Part shown: in pieces, positions 26,263 through 33,399 of the stretch
Position numbering within the stretch: position 1 is the first letter of the stretch
Layout of the letters: each line of letters opens with the position of its first letter
Origin: QYQD01 sp040755415
Lineage (GTDB): Bacteria; Desulfobacterota; QYQD01
Reading direction: 5' to 3'
Assembly (NCBI GenBank): GCA_040755415.1
Contig: JBFMAZ010000017.1
Span: forward strand, 1 to 64,000
Length of the DNA: 64,000 nucleotides
The notes under the pieces: generated by a model
Databases searched by the model: none
Told to the model about the DNA's origin: nothing
The model's input: the letters and a program-made list of their open reading frames with translations, nothing else
Program-made: the position numbers and the translations under genes

Positions 26263-26500
26263 GCCACAGAGCACACAGAGATCACAGAGAAATATTTTTT
26301 GTAACACTTTAGCTGTTTAAAAAGAGCTTGTCGTCCAGAAAACGGCACCTCAAAAATCCCCCTTAATCCCCCTTTTTCAAAGGGGGAAGGGTTTCTCCTC
26401 CCTTTGGAAAAGGGAGGTTGGGGAGGGATTTTAAAATACTTTTTTTCAACAGTTAAGCTGATACATTTTTTAAATTTTTAGTCTGCCTCTGTGCCCTGGT
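26263..26500. repeat. CACAGAG hairpin repeat interrupted by a MITE
   Basis: AGCCACAGAGCACACAGAG at the left and CTGCCTCTGTGCCCTGG at the right are arms of one inverted repeat, with a MITE now between them. Related CACAGAG words occur near 23610, 38605 and 62366. Confidence 0.6.
26301..26464. mobile_element. MITE copy, 164 bp, inverted orientation
   Basis: It starts GTAACACTTTAGCTGTTTAA and ends TCAACAGTTAAGCTGATAC. ATTTTTT stands directly on both sides (7-bp duplication). Compared with the 193-bp copy it lacks one of two CCCCCTTTGAAAAAGGGG units and has several base changes, so it is an older or different subtype. Confidence 0.8.
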
Positions 26501-26650
26501 TTAGGTTATTTTGGTTTTAGAATTTTCCAATACTGATACCGCAATTCCTGCCAAAAAACAACCCACGCCCTTCATTACCCAAAATTACCGCCTGTTTTAT
26601 CAGCAGCCTGGATTTTTAACTGACGTTACATTTCCTATGCAGGCTAATCT

Positions 26651-26800
26651 CAAATTCGAAATTCGAAGCACGAAACTCGAAACAATATCGAATCACCAAA
26701 ATGAGAAATTCAAAACGAATTAGCTCCGCCGCAGTTTGGGACATTCTTAAATTTGAAAATTAGAATTTGTTTCGGATTTAGATATTCGAATTTCGGATTT
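26651..26800. repeat. CGAAATCC-type imperfect palindrome
   Basis: This is the reverse complement of the interior at 4470-4640, including the central GAATTAGCTCCGCCGCAGTT. The arms AAATTCGAAATTCGAAGCAC and GATATTCGAATTTCGGATTT pair imperfectly. Confidence 0.75.
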
Positions 26801-26867
26801 GTCCCCAGCCGCCTCGTAATCGGAACCAGCGATGCCACCTTATTAAATTTTGATGGTGAATCCAGGA

Positions 26868-27611
26868 TTACTCAAGGGATATCAACTCTATATCCCCCCA
26901 GGCCCCGATCTTATCTCCTATGATTATTACCACGCCGGATATTCCCTCTATATCTCTGGCCAGAGACAGCCCGGAGTCTATATCTCTTTTTCCTTTAACT
27001 ACATTACCCACCGCTGTAGCTACCGCATCGGCCAGGGCCGTAGATTGGGCCACCACCGTAACCGCATCGGCCTTGCCGAAACTTAAGGAATGGCCGACGG
27101 TGCCGGAGGAAGTGCAGACGCCCACAGGCATCTGACCGGCCGGTATGGTTATGCCGACCTTGCCGCTCAAAGGAGACCCTCCGGCAAAGATGCCTATCCG
27201 GGCCTCAGCCCGGGTGGCGACAAAGATATCCCCGCCATTTTCCACGATAATTTCTCCGGTCTTCCCGCGGTCCAACAGGTCCCGGCCTACTTTCTCAGCA
27301 ATGGCCCCGGCCACCGCCGCCATAGGGCCGACACCGGCCTGCCGCCCGGCCTCGATCATCTCCCGGACGATGGGCGGGGCCAGTATATCCTGGGGAACAG
27401 GAACCAGAGAAGTAAGGAAATCCGGATGCTTGGCAATATAGGATTCCAACTGGTGACGATAAGACAGGACTAATTCTTCGGTCTCGCCGATTAAAGGACT
27501 CTCCGCCTGTATGTGGAGATCGGTCTCCTTGACCTGCACCTGGAATGCGACCAGCCCCGGAGCGCTGATCCAGGCCCGATAAAATCTCTTTTGGTACTCA
27601 TGCGGCAACAT
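26868..27611 (-). CDS. UPF0280 family protein (ApbE-like fold)
   Basis: A 247-residue protein of UPF0280, related to the ApbE flavin-transferase fold. Typical blocks are AGRQAGVGPMAAVAGAIAEKVG, VENGGDIFVATR and SGTVGHSLSFGKADAVTVVAQSTALADAVATAVGN, the last resembling the ApbE C-terminal loop. The function is not established. It stands alone between repeat-rich gaps. Confidence 0.88.
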   Translation of the reverse strand: MLPHEYQKRFYRAWISAPGLVAFQVQVKETDLHIQAESPLIGETEELVLSYRHQLESYIAKHPDFLTSLVPVPQDILAPPIVREMIEAGRQAGVGPMAAVAGAIAEKVGRDLLDRGKTGEIIVENGGDIFVATRAEARIGIFAGGSPLSGKVGITIPAGQMPVGVCTSSGTVGHSLSFGKADAVTVVAQSTALADAVATAVGNVVKGKRDIDSGLSLARDIEGISGVVIIIGDKIGAWGDIELISLE

Positions 27612-27659
27612 GTACTTTTCACCTGAAAATCCCCCTGTATCCCCCCTTAGGGACTACGT

Positions 27660-27878
27660 CATAATTGTTATTTGTCATTGCGAGCGACCGAAGGGAGCGT
27701 GGCAATCTCTATGATTTCAACATGTTGTGAGATTGCTTCGGTCGTTTCACTCCCTCGCAATGACATCGCGGCACAGCCTCTTAGAAAAGGGGGGAACCCA
27801 TCAGGCCCCCCTTTAGTAAAGGGGGGTGAGGGGGGATTTGTCAAATCCATGTATCTAAATGCCATTATAACAATTATG
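27660..27878. repeat. Three-layer nested palindrome
   Basis: The outermost arms are CATAATTGTTAT (27660) and ATAACAATTATG (to 27878). Inside is GTCATTGCGAGCGACCGAAG..GCAATCTC facing GAGATTGCTTCGGTCG..CTCGCAATGACA, a repeat common in many bacterial genomes, and then a CCCCCCTTTAGTAAAGGGGGG hairpin. No gene is seen in 27612-27966. Confidence 0.75.
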
Positions 27879-27966
27879 CCGAATTTCCCGAAATGTCCAG
27901 ACCATTGATAACAAACGCCCGTGCATTGAGAAATAGTTTGACAATTCCGGTAGATATAGCGAAGAT

Positions 27967-28125
27967 ATGAGAGCCACAATAAAAATCAGTAGGGATGCAT
28001 CGGGACGGATAAGGATGTCTCTTCCTTATAATCCCGATTATCTCGTAAAGATCAAGACCATTCCTGGTTACAGGTGGCATCCTGAAGCGAAGCAATGGAG
28101 TTTTCTATTTCATCCCCATTTTAGA
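27967..28125 (+). pseudogene. N-terminal fragment of a second tyrosine recombinase
   Basis: The frame from ATG 27967 reads ISRDASGRIRMSLPYNPDYLVKIKTIPGYRWHPEAKQWSF. This matches the N-terminus of the recombinase at 28323 (FPYAPQLVVKVKTIKGRKWHKNEKYWSF), including bases upstream of that gene's ATG. After about residue 47 the match ends in GGGGCAAGGGGGG-type repeat sequence, and no core-binding or catalytic domain follows. It is a partial duplication or the remains of an earlier integrase. Confidence 0.65.
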
Positions 28126-28322
28126 AAGAAAAGGGGGGCAAGGGGGGATTCCAAGGCCTCAGAAGAGTCAGTCAGATGGGTCAGTATGTGCCTGTTCTTC
28201 CCGCCTTATAAGGGGAATTCCCTTGACAATGCAAGGGTTTCAAAAGGATAATTACGCGTAAATCCTTTCTCCAGGGGGATATTGCAAATGGGGTAGTAAC
28301 ACTCAGTAGAGATGTCTCAGGT

Positions 28323-29456
28323 ATGATAACAATTTCCTTCCCTTATGCCCCTCAGCTTGTTGTAAAGGTCAAAACCATCAAAGGCCGCAAATGGCATAAG
28401 AATGAGAAATACTGGAGCTTTCCGAATACAGATGGCACTCTAGAGAAGATTTTAGAAGTCTTTGAAGGCGAAGAAATCCGCATTGACCCTGCCTTAAAAG
28501 CCGTAATTTCCAAAGCAAAAAAGATTCCCTCGCCCCTTGCGGGAGATCTTTCCACTTCTCTCCCCTCTCCCCTTGAGGGAGAGGGTAAGGGTGAGGGGTA
28601 TAATTTTGAAGACCTTCGTAGAGAACTCATTTCACGTAAATACAGCCGGAAGACAATAAAAGGATATCTTTATTTCAATAGGGACTTTCTATCCTTTACC
28701 GGCAAAAGGCCGGATGAAGTGAGAGAGGAAAATATCAAGAACTACCTTGTCTATCTTGCTGATGAAAAGGACTCCGCCGCCTCCACCCTGAATCAGGCAA
28801 TTAACGCCCTTAAGTTCTATTACGGAAGTATGCTGAAGAAAAAATTTCTTTATGAGATCAAAAGACCGAGGAAAGATAAGATACTGCCTGTTGTGCTGAG
28901 CCAGGAAGAAGTAGCGAGGGTTTTAACATGTCTGGAAAACCTCAAACACAGGACACTTCTCATGCTCGTTTATGCTTCCGGTTTGAGAGTAAGCGAGGTA
29001 GTCAAGCTCAAGGTGGTAGATATAGACCGCGACAGGATGCTGCTAAACATCAAAGGGGCGAAGGGACGAAAGGACAGATACACAATGCTTTCTCATACAG
29101 CGCTGGAGACCATTGATGAATACCTCGAAAAATACAAGCCCTCAAAATGGCTCTTTGAAGGTGCAAGGGACGGAAGATATCTGTCGATAAGAACAGCGCA
29201 AGCCGTCTTTGAGCAGGCAAGAGACAAAGCAGGGATAAAGAAGGACATCTCCATACACGGATTGCGGCATAGTTTCGCAACGCATGCCCTTGAAAACGGC
29301 ACGGACCTTCGGTATATACAGGAGCTTCTTGGACACAAAAGCAGCAAGACAACAGAGATATACACACATGTCAGCACGCGGGACATTGGCAAGTTACGAA
29401 GCCCTCTTGATAATCTGGATTTAAAGAAAGGGGGTGAAAAAGAAGACGAAAAATAG
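28323..29456 (+). CDS. Tyrosine recombinase, XerC/D-like, next to a cassette-like array
   Basis: A 377-residue site-specific recombinase. Residues 1-60 are an extra N-terminal domain, then a SAM-like core-binding domain (residues 95-180) and the catalytic domain. Catalytic residues: Arg in ASGLRVSEVVKL, Lys in IKGAKGRKDRYTML, His and Arg in SIHGLRHSFATHALENG, His in LLGHKSS and Tyr in TTEIYTHVS. The end reads GKLRSPLDNLDL, and RSPLD is also found at the end of integron integrases, but the IntI-specific extra helix is not seen. Residues 68-94 are encoded by an inserted repeat. It faces the attC-like array. Confidence 0.88.
   Translation: MITISFPYAPQLVVKVKTIKGRKWHKNEKYWSFPNTDGTLEKILEVFEGEEIRIDPALKAVISKAKKIPSPLAGDLSTSLPSPLEGEGKGEGYNFEDLRRELISRKYSRKTIKGYLYFNRDFLSFTGKRPDEVREENIKNYLVYLADEKDSAASTLNQAINALKFYYGSMLKKKFLYEIKRPRKDKILPVVLSQEEVARVLTCLENLKHRTLLMLVYASGLRVSEVVKLKVVDIDRDRMLLNIKGAKGRKDRYTMLSHTALETIDEYLEKYKPSKWLFEGARDGRYLSIRTAQAVFEQARDKAGIKKDISIHGLRHSFATHALENGTDLRYIQELLGHKSSKTTEIYTHVSTRDIGKLRSPLDNLDLKKGGEKEDEK
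28527..28605 (+). repeat. CTCTCCCC..GAGGGAGAG repeat inside the recombinase gene, in frame
   Basis: The bases contain CTCTCCCCTTGAGGGAGAG and TAAGGGTGAGGGG, the intergenic repeat type seen at 15371-15473. They encode PSPLAGDLSTSLPSPLEGEG, located between the N-terminal and core-binding domains, and keep the frame open. Confidence 0.75.
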
Positions 29457-29470
29457 CGGAATAGGAAATA

Positions 29471-29560
29471 GGCAACGCACCTACTGCGTAAAAATATCCC
29501 TTTTGGAAGGATAGACGCAGTACACAATGTTGCCCATAGGAAAAATAGACGCAATGCGTC
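29471..29560. repeat. Hairpins after the recombinase gene
   Basis: GGCAAC..ACTGCGT pairs with ACGCAGT..GTTGCC (29471-29534), and GACGCAATGCGTC (29548-29560) is a small palindrome. The layout recalls an attC site, but the end motifs do not fit the RYYYAAC/GTTRRRY pattern. Confidence 0.5.
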
Positions 29561-29641
29561 TACAAACAAGTTAGCCGCTCATTGCAGGCAGGGAAAGGAG
29601 ATGAGAAGATGCAAAAAAAGAGGAGGTGTATAAAGGTGGTA

Positions 29642-30256
29642 CTAAAGTTTCGCACTTGATTCCAAGGTATGGTCGAGTATTGATTCTTCAATAAGATCAA
29701 GCAAATATGAGATTTTCCCGGATTCGGAATCGGGCCAAATTAGTTGACTTGACAGCATGAAAATTTGTCTAATGCGAGTCCAGAGTGTCTGGATTAAGGC
29801 TATTTGAAGATGTTCGTAAGTGAGTTGTCTAAAGAGGGGGCCAATGGGACCGGCTGTCTGCCTCTTTGCAAGAATATATACAAGGAGCAGATATCGAATC
29901 ATAACGATGGAGACCCACGCTACGACAGCATCAAATATCTCACTTTGGCCCTTGCCGAGGCCCAGGAGCTGTTTGCAATCACGAAAGTAAACTTCGATAG
30001 TCCAGCGGCGGGCATAATAGTCGAGCATTTCGGCAATCTCCAGGTCGGGTTCGGTACAGAGGAAGGCATTCCAATTGTTCTTGGTCCAACGGACAAAAAC
30101 AACGCGTACTTTCCCCGAATGGGGCAGTGTGACATCCAGACAAGTGGCCCTGATTTGCCATGCGCTGATCCAACTCAGTCGATGTCTGGCCACATCGTGC
30201 CATAACTGAGAGAGGGTTAGTTCTACTTTGTCAGGAGCCGATGGGGACGTTGTTTC
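29642..30256 (-). pseudogene. DDE transposase remnant (IS4-like), 5' part missing
   Basis: An open frame runs from about 30256 to a stop at 29642. It encodes the C-terminal part of a DDE transposase: VELTLSQLWHDVARHRLSW, then YYARRWTIEVYFRDCKQLLGLGKGQ, the YREK-like signature region of IS4-type enzymes with the last catalytic Glu. There is no N-terminal half with the first two Asp and no start with a ribosome binding site. The conventional start GTG 30193 would give only 183 residues. It marks past insertion next to the cassette array. Confidence 0.75.
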
Positions 30257-30388
30257 TCACATTGCATAACTTATTTATTCCTTTCCATTTTCTCAATGAT
30301 ACGGAAGCGCTAGGCCGAGTTGCGTGTGTGAACAGGATAGAAGATAAGGGACGCCCATAAATTTATAAGTTTCCGTTGCCCGTAACGA

Positions 30389-30460
30389 CAGATAACACAG
30401 GCCAAAAGATTAACATCCAGATGTTATCGCACTTCTTTTGGCCTTGAACGATATACGAAA
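30389..30460. repeat. attC-like imperfect palindrome 1
   Basis: ACAGATAACACA is followed by a perfect 9-bp stem, GGCCAAAAG (30400-30408) and CTTTTGGCC (30435-30443), with a small inner palindrome AACATCcaGATGTT. The right end TTGAACGATATACGAAA has no clear GTT core. A near-copy lies at 33211-33282. Confidence 0.5.
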
Positions 30461-30804
30461 TGGCTCGTCCTAGTAAGGTAAGTATGGACTGGATACAGAA
30501 AATAAGAGAGTGTTTTGACTCCAACTCGGTTTTTTATACAAGACATGCAAAACTGGAGATGGAAGCGGAAGAATTCGGCCGAATATTCGACCGCGAAGTA
30601 TTTGAAGCCATCTGCAATGGAGAAGTTATAGAAGAATATCCAGATGATACTCCATATCCAAGTGCCTTGATATTTGGAAGAACAACCACAAACCGTCCTT
30701 TACATCTACTTTGCGCTTATAACAAGGAGGAGAATCTTTTGATCATAATCACTGTCTATCAGCCGGATCCCGGGCTATGGATAGAGTATAAGAGGAGGAA
30801 ATAG
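30460..30804 (+). CDS. DUF4258-type toxin candidate
   Basis: A small protein of 114 residues from ATG 30460, or 106 from ATG 30484, which has the better ribosome binding site (AAGGTAAGT). The fold is RelE/ParE-like: VFYTRHAKLEMEAEEFGRIFDREVFEAICNGEVIEEYPDD, then SALIFGRTTTNRPLHLLCAYN and ITVYQPDPGLW, as in DUF4258 proteins that sit next to YgiT-type antitoxins. The next gene, 2 bases away, is such an antitoxin. It would be an mRNA-cutting or translation-blocking toxin by analogy; the activity is inferred. Confidence 0.8.
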   Translation: MARPSKVSMDWIQKIRECFDSNSVFYTRHAKLEMEAEEFGRIFDREVFEAICNGEVIEEYPDDTPYPSALIFGRTTTNRPLHLLCAYNKEENLLIIITVYQPDPGLWIEYKRRK

Positions 30805-30806
30805 CG

Positions 30807-31055
30807 ATGAAATGCGTAATTTGTCACGGAGCAAATATTCACGTTACTGACGTCAAAGAAGAATTTGCTGTCGGTAACGACATTGTCTATGTTCCGGTTA
30901 AAGTTCCTGTTTGCAAGACTTGCGGTGAGCGGTATTACGATAGGCGAACCATGCAATTCTTAGAAGAAGTCGAAGGAAAGCTTGTTAAAATCAGAACGGA
31001 ATTGAAAGAAGTAGGCAAGGTTTTAATATATGAGGAGGCAAGCCACTTCGCCTAA
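30807..31055 (+). CDS. YgiT-type zinc-finger antitoxin candidate
   Basis: An 82-residue protein with two CxxC knuckles, CVICHGANIHVTD and VCKTCGERYYDRRTM, which form the zinc site of YgiT/MqsA-type antitoxin N-domains, then a helical tail (FLEEVEGKLVKIRTELK). It lacks the C-terminal helix-turn-helix of full MqsA. It directly follows the DUF4258 gene, giving toxin-first order. Confidence 0.85.
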   Translation: MKCVICHGANIHVTDVKEEFAVGNDIVYVPVKVPVCKTCGERYYDRRTMQFLEEVEGKLVKIRTELKEVGKVLIYEEASHFA

Positions 31056-31120
31056 GTGCAGGCTAAAAGGAAACGGATTAATCGGCAAATGCTATCGCAT
31101 TTTTGGGCAGCGGAGTCCGA
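31051..31120. repeat. attC-like palindrome 2, decayed
   Basis: CAGGCTAAAAG..ATGCTATCGCATTTTTGGGC aligns with the CAGGCCAAAAG..ATGTTATCGCA..TTTTGGCC of palindrome 1. It starts at GCCTAAG, overlapping the end of the YgiT gene, as attC sites usually follow cassette genes closely. Confidence 0.4.
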
Positions 31121-31152
31121 CAAGTAGGTTGGACGGGACGCCCTTAAATTTA

Positions 31153-31441
31153 GGCTCCTCATAAGAATCTGTGCTGACATTTTCATCGGTCTACCTTTCG
31201 AGGGCCATGAAAAAGGTTCTGTGAGTACGGTTTTCGTTGTAAGAAACTTATATTCTACGGCTAAAAATATTGATATTAGCCTTTCCGGTCGAGATCAAAG
31301 CACTGTCGAATCCGGAGTTGAAATAGATGTCGGTCACAACCTCACCATTTACTTTTAGGGAAATGGTTTCTAACACATTGTTTCTACTAATATTATTGTC
31401 ATTCAGAGAACTATTTGTGGCACAGATTCTCATGAGGAGCC
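31153..31441. mobile_element. 289-bp MITE with 23-bp TIR and 8-bp target duplication
   Basis: The left end GGCTCCTCATAAGAATCTGT and the complement of the right end, GGCTCCTCATGAGAATCTGT, differ by one base over 23. TAAATTTA flanks both sides (31145-31152 and 31442-31449). Removing the element restores a sequence seen uninterrupted near 30350 and 32505. A GGCTC start with an 8-bp duplication is typical of the ISL3 family. A 61-codon frame on the minus strand starts in the TIR but is unrecognised. Confidence 0.85.
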
Positions 31442-31493
31442 TAAATTTATAAGTTTCTTCTTGCCCGTATTTGTTCATTTGAAGGGAGGATAT

Positions 31494-31818
31494 GTGTCCG
31501 ATACCTCGAAAGATATTTATTCCATAAACATGGAAGATGTCCAGAATGTAGCAGAGGAAGAGCTTGGGAGAGAGCTTTCGGAATCGGAGTTGAACATGCA
31601 TAGCGAGCGCATTCCCCGCTGCTTGCGGCGGGGTTAGCGAGCGAATACGATGCATTTTACCTTGCATACGGAGATTCCCCGTCCGCCGCGGGCGGACTGC
31701 GGGGAGCTTCAAAATCATAGAAGATAAGATCGGCAATTATATAGATTGGTATGGCGCCATATATTCAACCATACAGAATGAAGTTTTGAACGTTACCGAA
31801 CATCCTGCATCGAAATAG
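31494..31818 (+). pseudogene. Small cassette gene, copy A, interrupted
   Basis: From GTG 31494 the frame reads SDTSKDIYSINMEDVQNVAEEELGRELSESEL, then a 117-bp insertion (31594-31710) breaks it. The homologous tail, IIEDKIGNYIDWYGAIYSTIQNEVLNV, resumes out of frame to the stop at 31816. Copy B at 32559 has no insertion. The product is an unknown small acidic helical protein. Confidence 0.75.
31594..31710. mobile_element. 117-bp GC-rich palindromic insertion
   Basis: It holds CCCCGCTGCTTGCGGCGGGG, ATGCAT..TTGCAT words and a CCCCGTCCGCCGCGGGCGGA palindrome. It is absent from the homologous position in copy B (32640-32670). Its ends lie between GAGTTGA and AAAATCATAG. Confidence 0.65.
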
Positions 31819-31830
31819 AGGAGAGACGGC

Positions 31831-31896
31831 AGATAACAGAGTGCTCAGGTCAGCGCCCAGAGGCTTGGCCTTTCTCAGGTGCTCAAAAGGTTAGGC
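31831..31896. repeat. attC-like site 3
   Basis: AGATAAC (31831-31837) begins the site and GTTAGGC (31890-31896), a canonical GTTRRRY core, ends it. Between them GAGTGCTCAGGTCA faces TTGGCCTTTCTCAGGTGCTC. The stem has decayed compared with site 4. The length of 66 bp fits attC. Confidence 0.55.
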
Positions 31897-31933
31897 GATT
31901 AGATTACAATTTGAGAACTTCCGGAGAAATGAG

Positions 31934-32218
31934 TTGAAAATTAAAGGCATTATCTGGTTTGATGATATTATTGAAAAACTGACGCGAAAGCATAATGTTC
32001 AACAAAATGAGGTCAGAGAAGTTTTACATAACAAACCCCTCTTTAGGTTTGTTGAGAAAGGACATCGCCCTGGTGAGAATGTTTATGCAGCAATGGGGCA
32101 AACTGATAGTGATCGTTACCTCATTGTCTTCTTTGTTTATAAAAATGATAAGCGTGCCTTAATCCTCTCGGCACGGGATATGACAAAAGCTGAAAGGAGA
32201 CTATATGAGAAAACATAA
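31934..32218 (+). CDS. BrnT-like toxin
   Basis: A 94-residue RelE-fold protein starting at TTG 31934 behind CCGGAGAAATGAG. BrnT features: an N-terminal IIWFDDIIEKLTRKHNVQQNEVREVLHN, a central GENVYAAMGQTDSDRYLIVFFVY and the end ALILSARDMTKAERRLYEK. BrnT toxins cut mRNA and are held by BrnA. It overlaps the next gene by 14 bases. It lies inside one cassette-like unit between sites 3 and 4. Confidence 0.82.
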   Translation: MKIKGIIWFDDIIEKLTRKHNVQQNEVREVLHNKPLFRFVEKGHRPGENVYAAMGQTDSDRYLIVFFVYKNDKRALILSARDMTKAERRLYEKT

Positions 32219-32471
32219 GAGTTCAGTATCACAAGCAACAACCTATAAAGAAATTGGCGAGTTCTGGGATGCTCACGATTTAGCAGACTTTTGGAATAAA
32301 ACCAAAGAGGCATCCTTTGAAGTGGATATCGAATCTGAAGTTACTTATTATGCAGTTGACAAAATACTTTCAGAGAAAATTCAGGCTATCGCACAAAAAC
32401 GAGGCGTTACCGCTGACACTCTGATTAATCTTTGGGTACAGGAAAAACTTCAAGAACAAAACACATTATAG
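32205..32471 (+). CDS. BrnA/CopG-like antitoxin
   Basis: An 88-residue antitoxin of the CopG/BrnA type. It begins with YKEIGEFWDAHDLADFWNKT, the common toxin-binding start of this group, then VTYYAVDKILSEKIQAIAQKRGVTADTLINLWVQEKLQEQ, a ribbon-helix-helix that would bind its own promoter. The toxin-antitoxin order and overlap match brnTA operons. Confidence 0.82.
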   Translation: MRKHKSSVSQATTYKEIGEFWDAHDLADFWNKTKEASFEVDIESEVTYYAVDKILSEKIQAIAQKRGVTADTLINLWVQEKLQEQNTL

Positions 32472-32558
32472 AAAAAGCTCCATTCAGTGAAAAGGCAGAA
32501 TGCCCTTAATTTTATAAGTTTCTTGTTGCCCGTATTTGTTCATTTGAAGGGAGGATGT

Positions 32559-32766
32559 GTGTTCGATACCTCGAAAGATATTTATTCCATAAATATCGAA
32601 GATGTCCAGAATGTAGCAGAGGAAGAGCTTGGGAGAGAACTCTCGGGATCGGAGTTAAAAATCATAGAAGATAAGATCGGCGATTATATAGATTTGGTAT
32701 GGCGCCATATATTCCGCTATACAGAATGAAGTTTTGAACGTTACTGAACATCCTGCGTTGGGATAG
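32559..32766 (+). pseudogene. Small cassette gene, copy B, frameshifted
   Basis: From GTG 32559, behind GGGAGG, the frame reads FDTSKDIYSINIEDVQNVAE and is close to copy A. After IGDYID one extra T (ATAGATTTGG, against ATAGATTGG in copy A) shifts the frame, giving a short end at 32729. The other frame carries the conserved tail to TAG 32766. Both copies in the window are thus broken, in different ways. Confidence 0.7.
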
Positions 32767-32778
32767 AGGAGAGGCGGC

Positions 32779-32845
32779 AGATAACAGAGTGCTTGAGGTC
32801 AACATCCAAAGGCTTGACCCTTCTCAAGCACTCGACACGTTATGC
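32779..32845. repeat. attC-like site 4
   Basis: AGATAAC (32779-32785), a perfect 11-bp stem GAGTGCTTGAG / CTCAAGCACTC (32787-32797 and 32823-32833), an inner GTCAA/TTGAC step after unpaired CCTT, and GTTATGC (32839-32845). This is the best-preserved site: 67 bp, imperfect palindrome, conserved ends and a bulge. Confidence 0.6.
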
Positions 32846-32886
32846 GCCATGTCCGCCCGCCGCGGTCAAGAGAGGAAGGCATCTTC

Positions 32887-33162
32887 ATGAAAAAGAAACG
32901 ACCGAAGCATAATCCGATATTGAAGGCCGCCTATCTCGAGGCGGTGGAGACTCAATTACGAGAGAACAATCCGCCAGAGACTCGTCAAACGTTCGATCGT
33001 TTGCGTGCAGAAGGCATCAGTGAGAAAGACACCAAGCTGTTGATTGGATCTGTCATTGCAGCCGAGACATACTACGTCATGAAATCCCGATCGCCTTTCA
33101 ATCTGGCAAGATTTGTGAAGAATCTTAATCGGCTTCCGGATCAGTTGTTCCACGATGAGTAA
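32887..33162 (+). CDS. Conserved small protein (DUF1841-like)
   Basis: A 91-residue protein starting at ATG 32887 behind GAGAGGAAGG. The segment RENNPPETRQTFDRLRAEGISEKDTKLLIGSVIAAETYYVMKSRSPFNLARFVKNLNRLP resembles DUF1841-type proteins, whose role is unknown. It is the single gene of a unit between site 4 and site 5, and its flanks (GTTATGCGCC at the left, GACGCATAAC at the right) are inverted copies of each other, as expected for an attC cassette. Confidence 0.75.
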   Translation: MKKKRPKHNPILKAAYLEAVETQLRENNPPETRQTFDRLRAEGISEKDTKLLIGSVIAAETYYVMKSRSPFNLARFVKNLNRLPDQLFHDE

Positions 33163-33183
33163 GGGCGGCGGGCGTCCACAGAC

Positions 33184-33298
33184 GCATAACACGCCGCACC
33201 ACGTCGCTCGACGGCAGATAACCCAGGCCAAAAGATTAATTTCAGATGCTATCGCACCCCCTTTGGCCTTGAACGATATACGAAACAGTGGCGTTATG
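33184..33298. repeat. attC-like site 5, composite
   Basis: GCATAAC (33184-33190) and GTTATG (33293-33298) form the outer ends. Inside are a second AGATAAC (33216-33222) and the stem GGCCAAA / TTTGGCC that repeats palindrome 1. It may be two sites fused by recombination. Confidence 0.5.
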
Positions 33299-33399
33299 TT
33301 ATAAAAGAAGCGGACAAGAAGTTAAAAAGGCAGCTTCCTCCCCATAAAAAACCACTCTGGTTAAGGCTGATTAGGGAGAAATTAAGCCCGCTGATGCAG

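Noticed and set aside
29471..29534. First attC-like site right after the recombinase
   Set aside because: It pairs well, but the ends GGCAAC and GTTGCC do not fit RYYYAAC/GTTRRRY; it is listed as a hairpin only.
31248..31736. 162-codon minus-strand frame across the cassette array
   Set aside because: It runs through the 289-bp MITE, the pseudogene copy A and the GC-rich insertion, which have independent origins. It has no ribosome binding site or family match.
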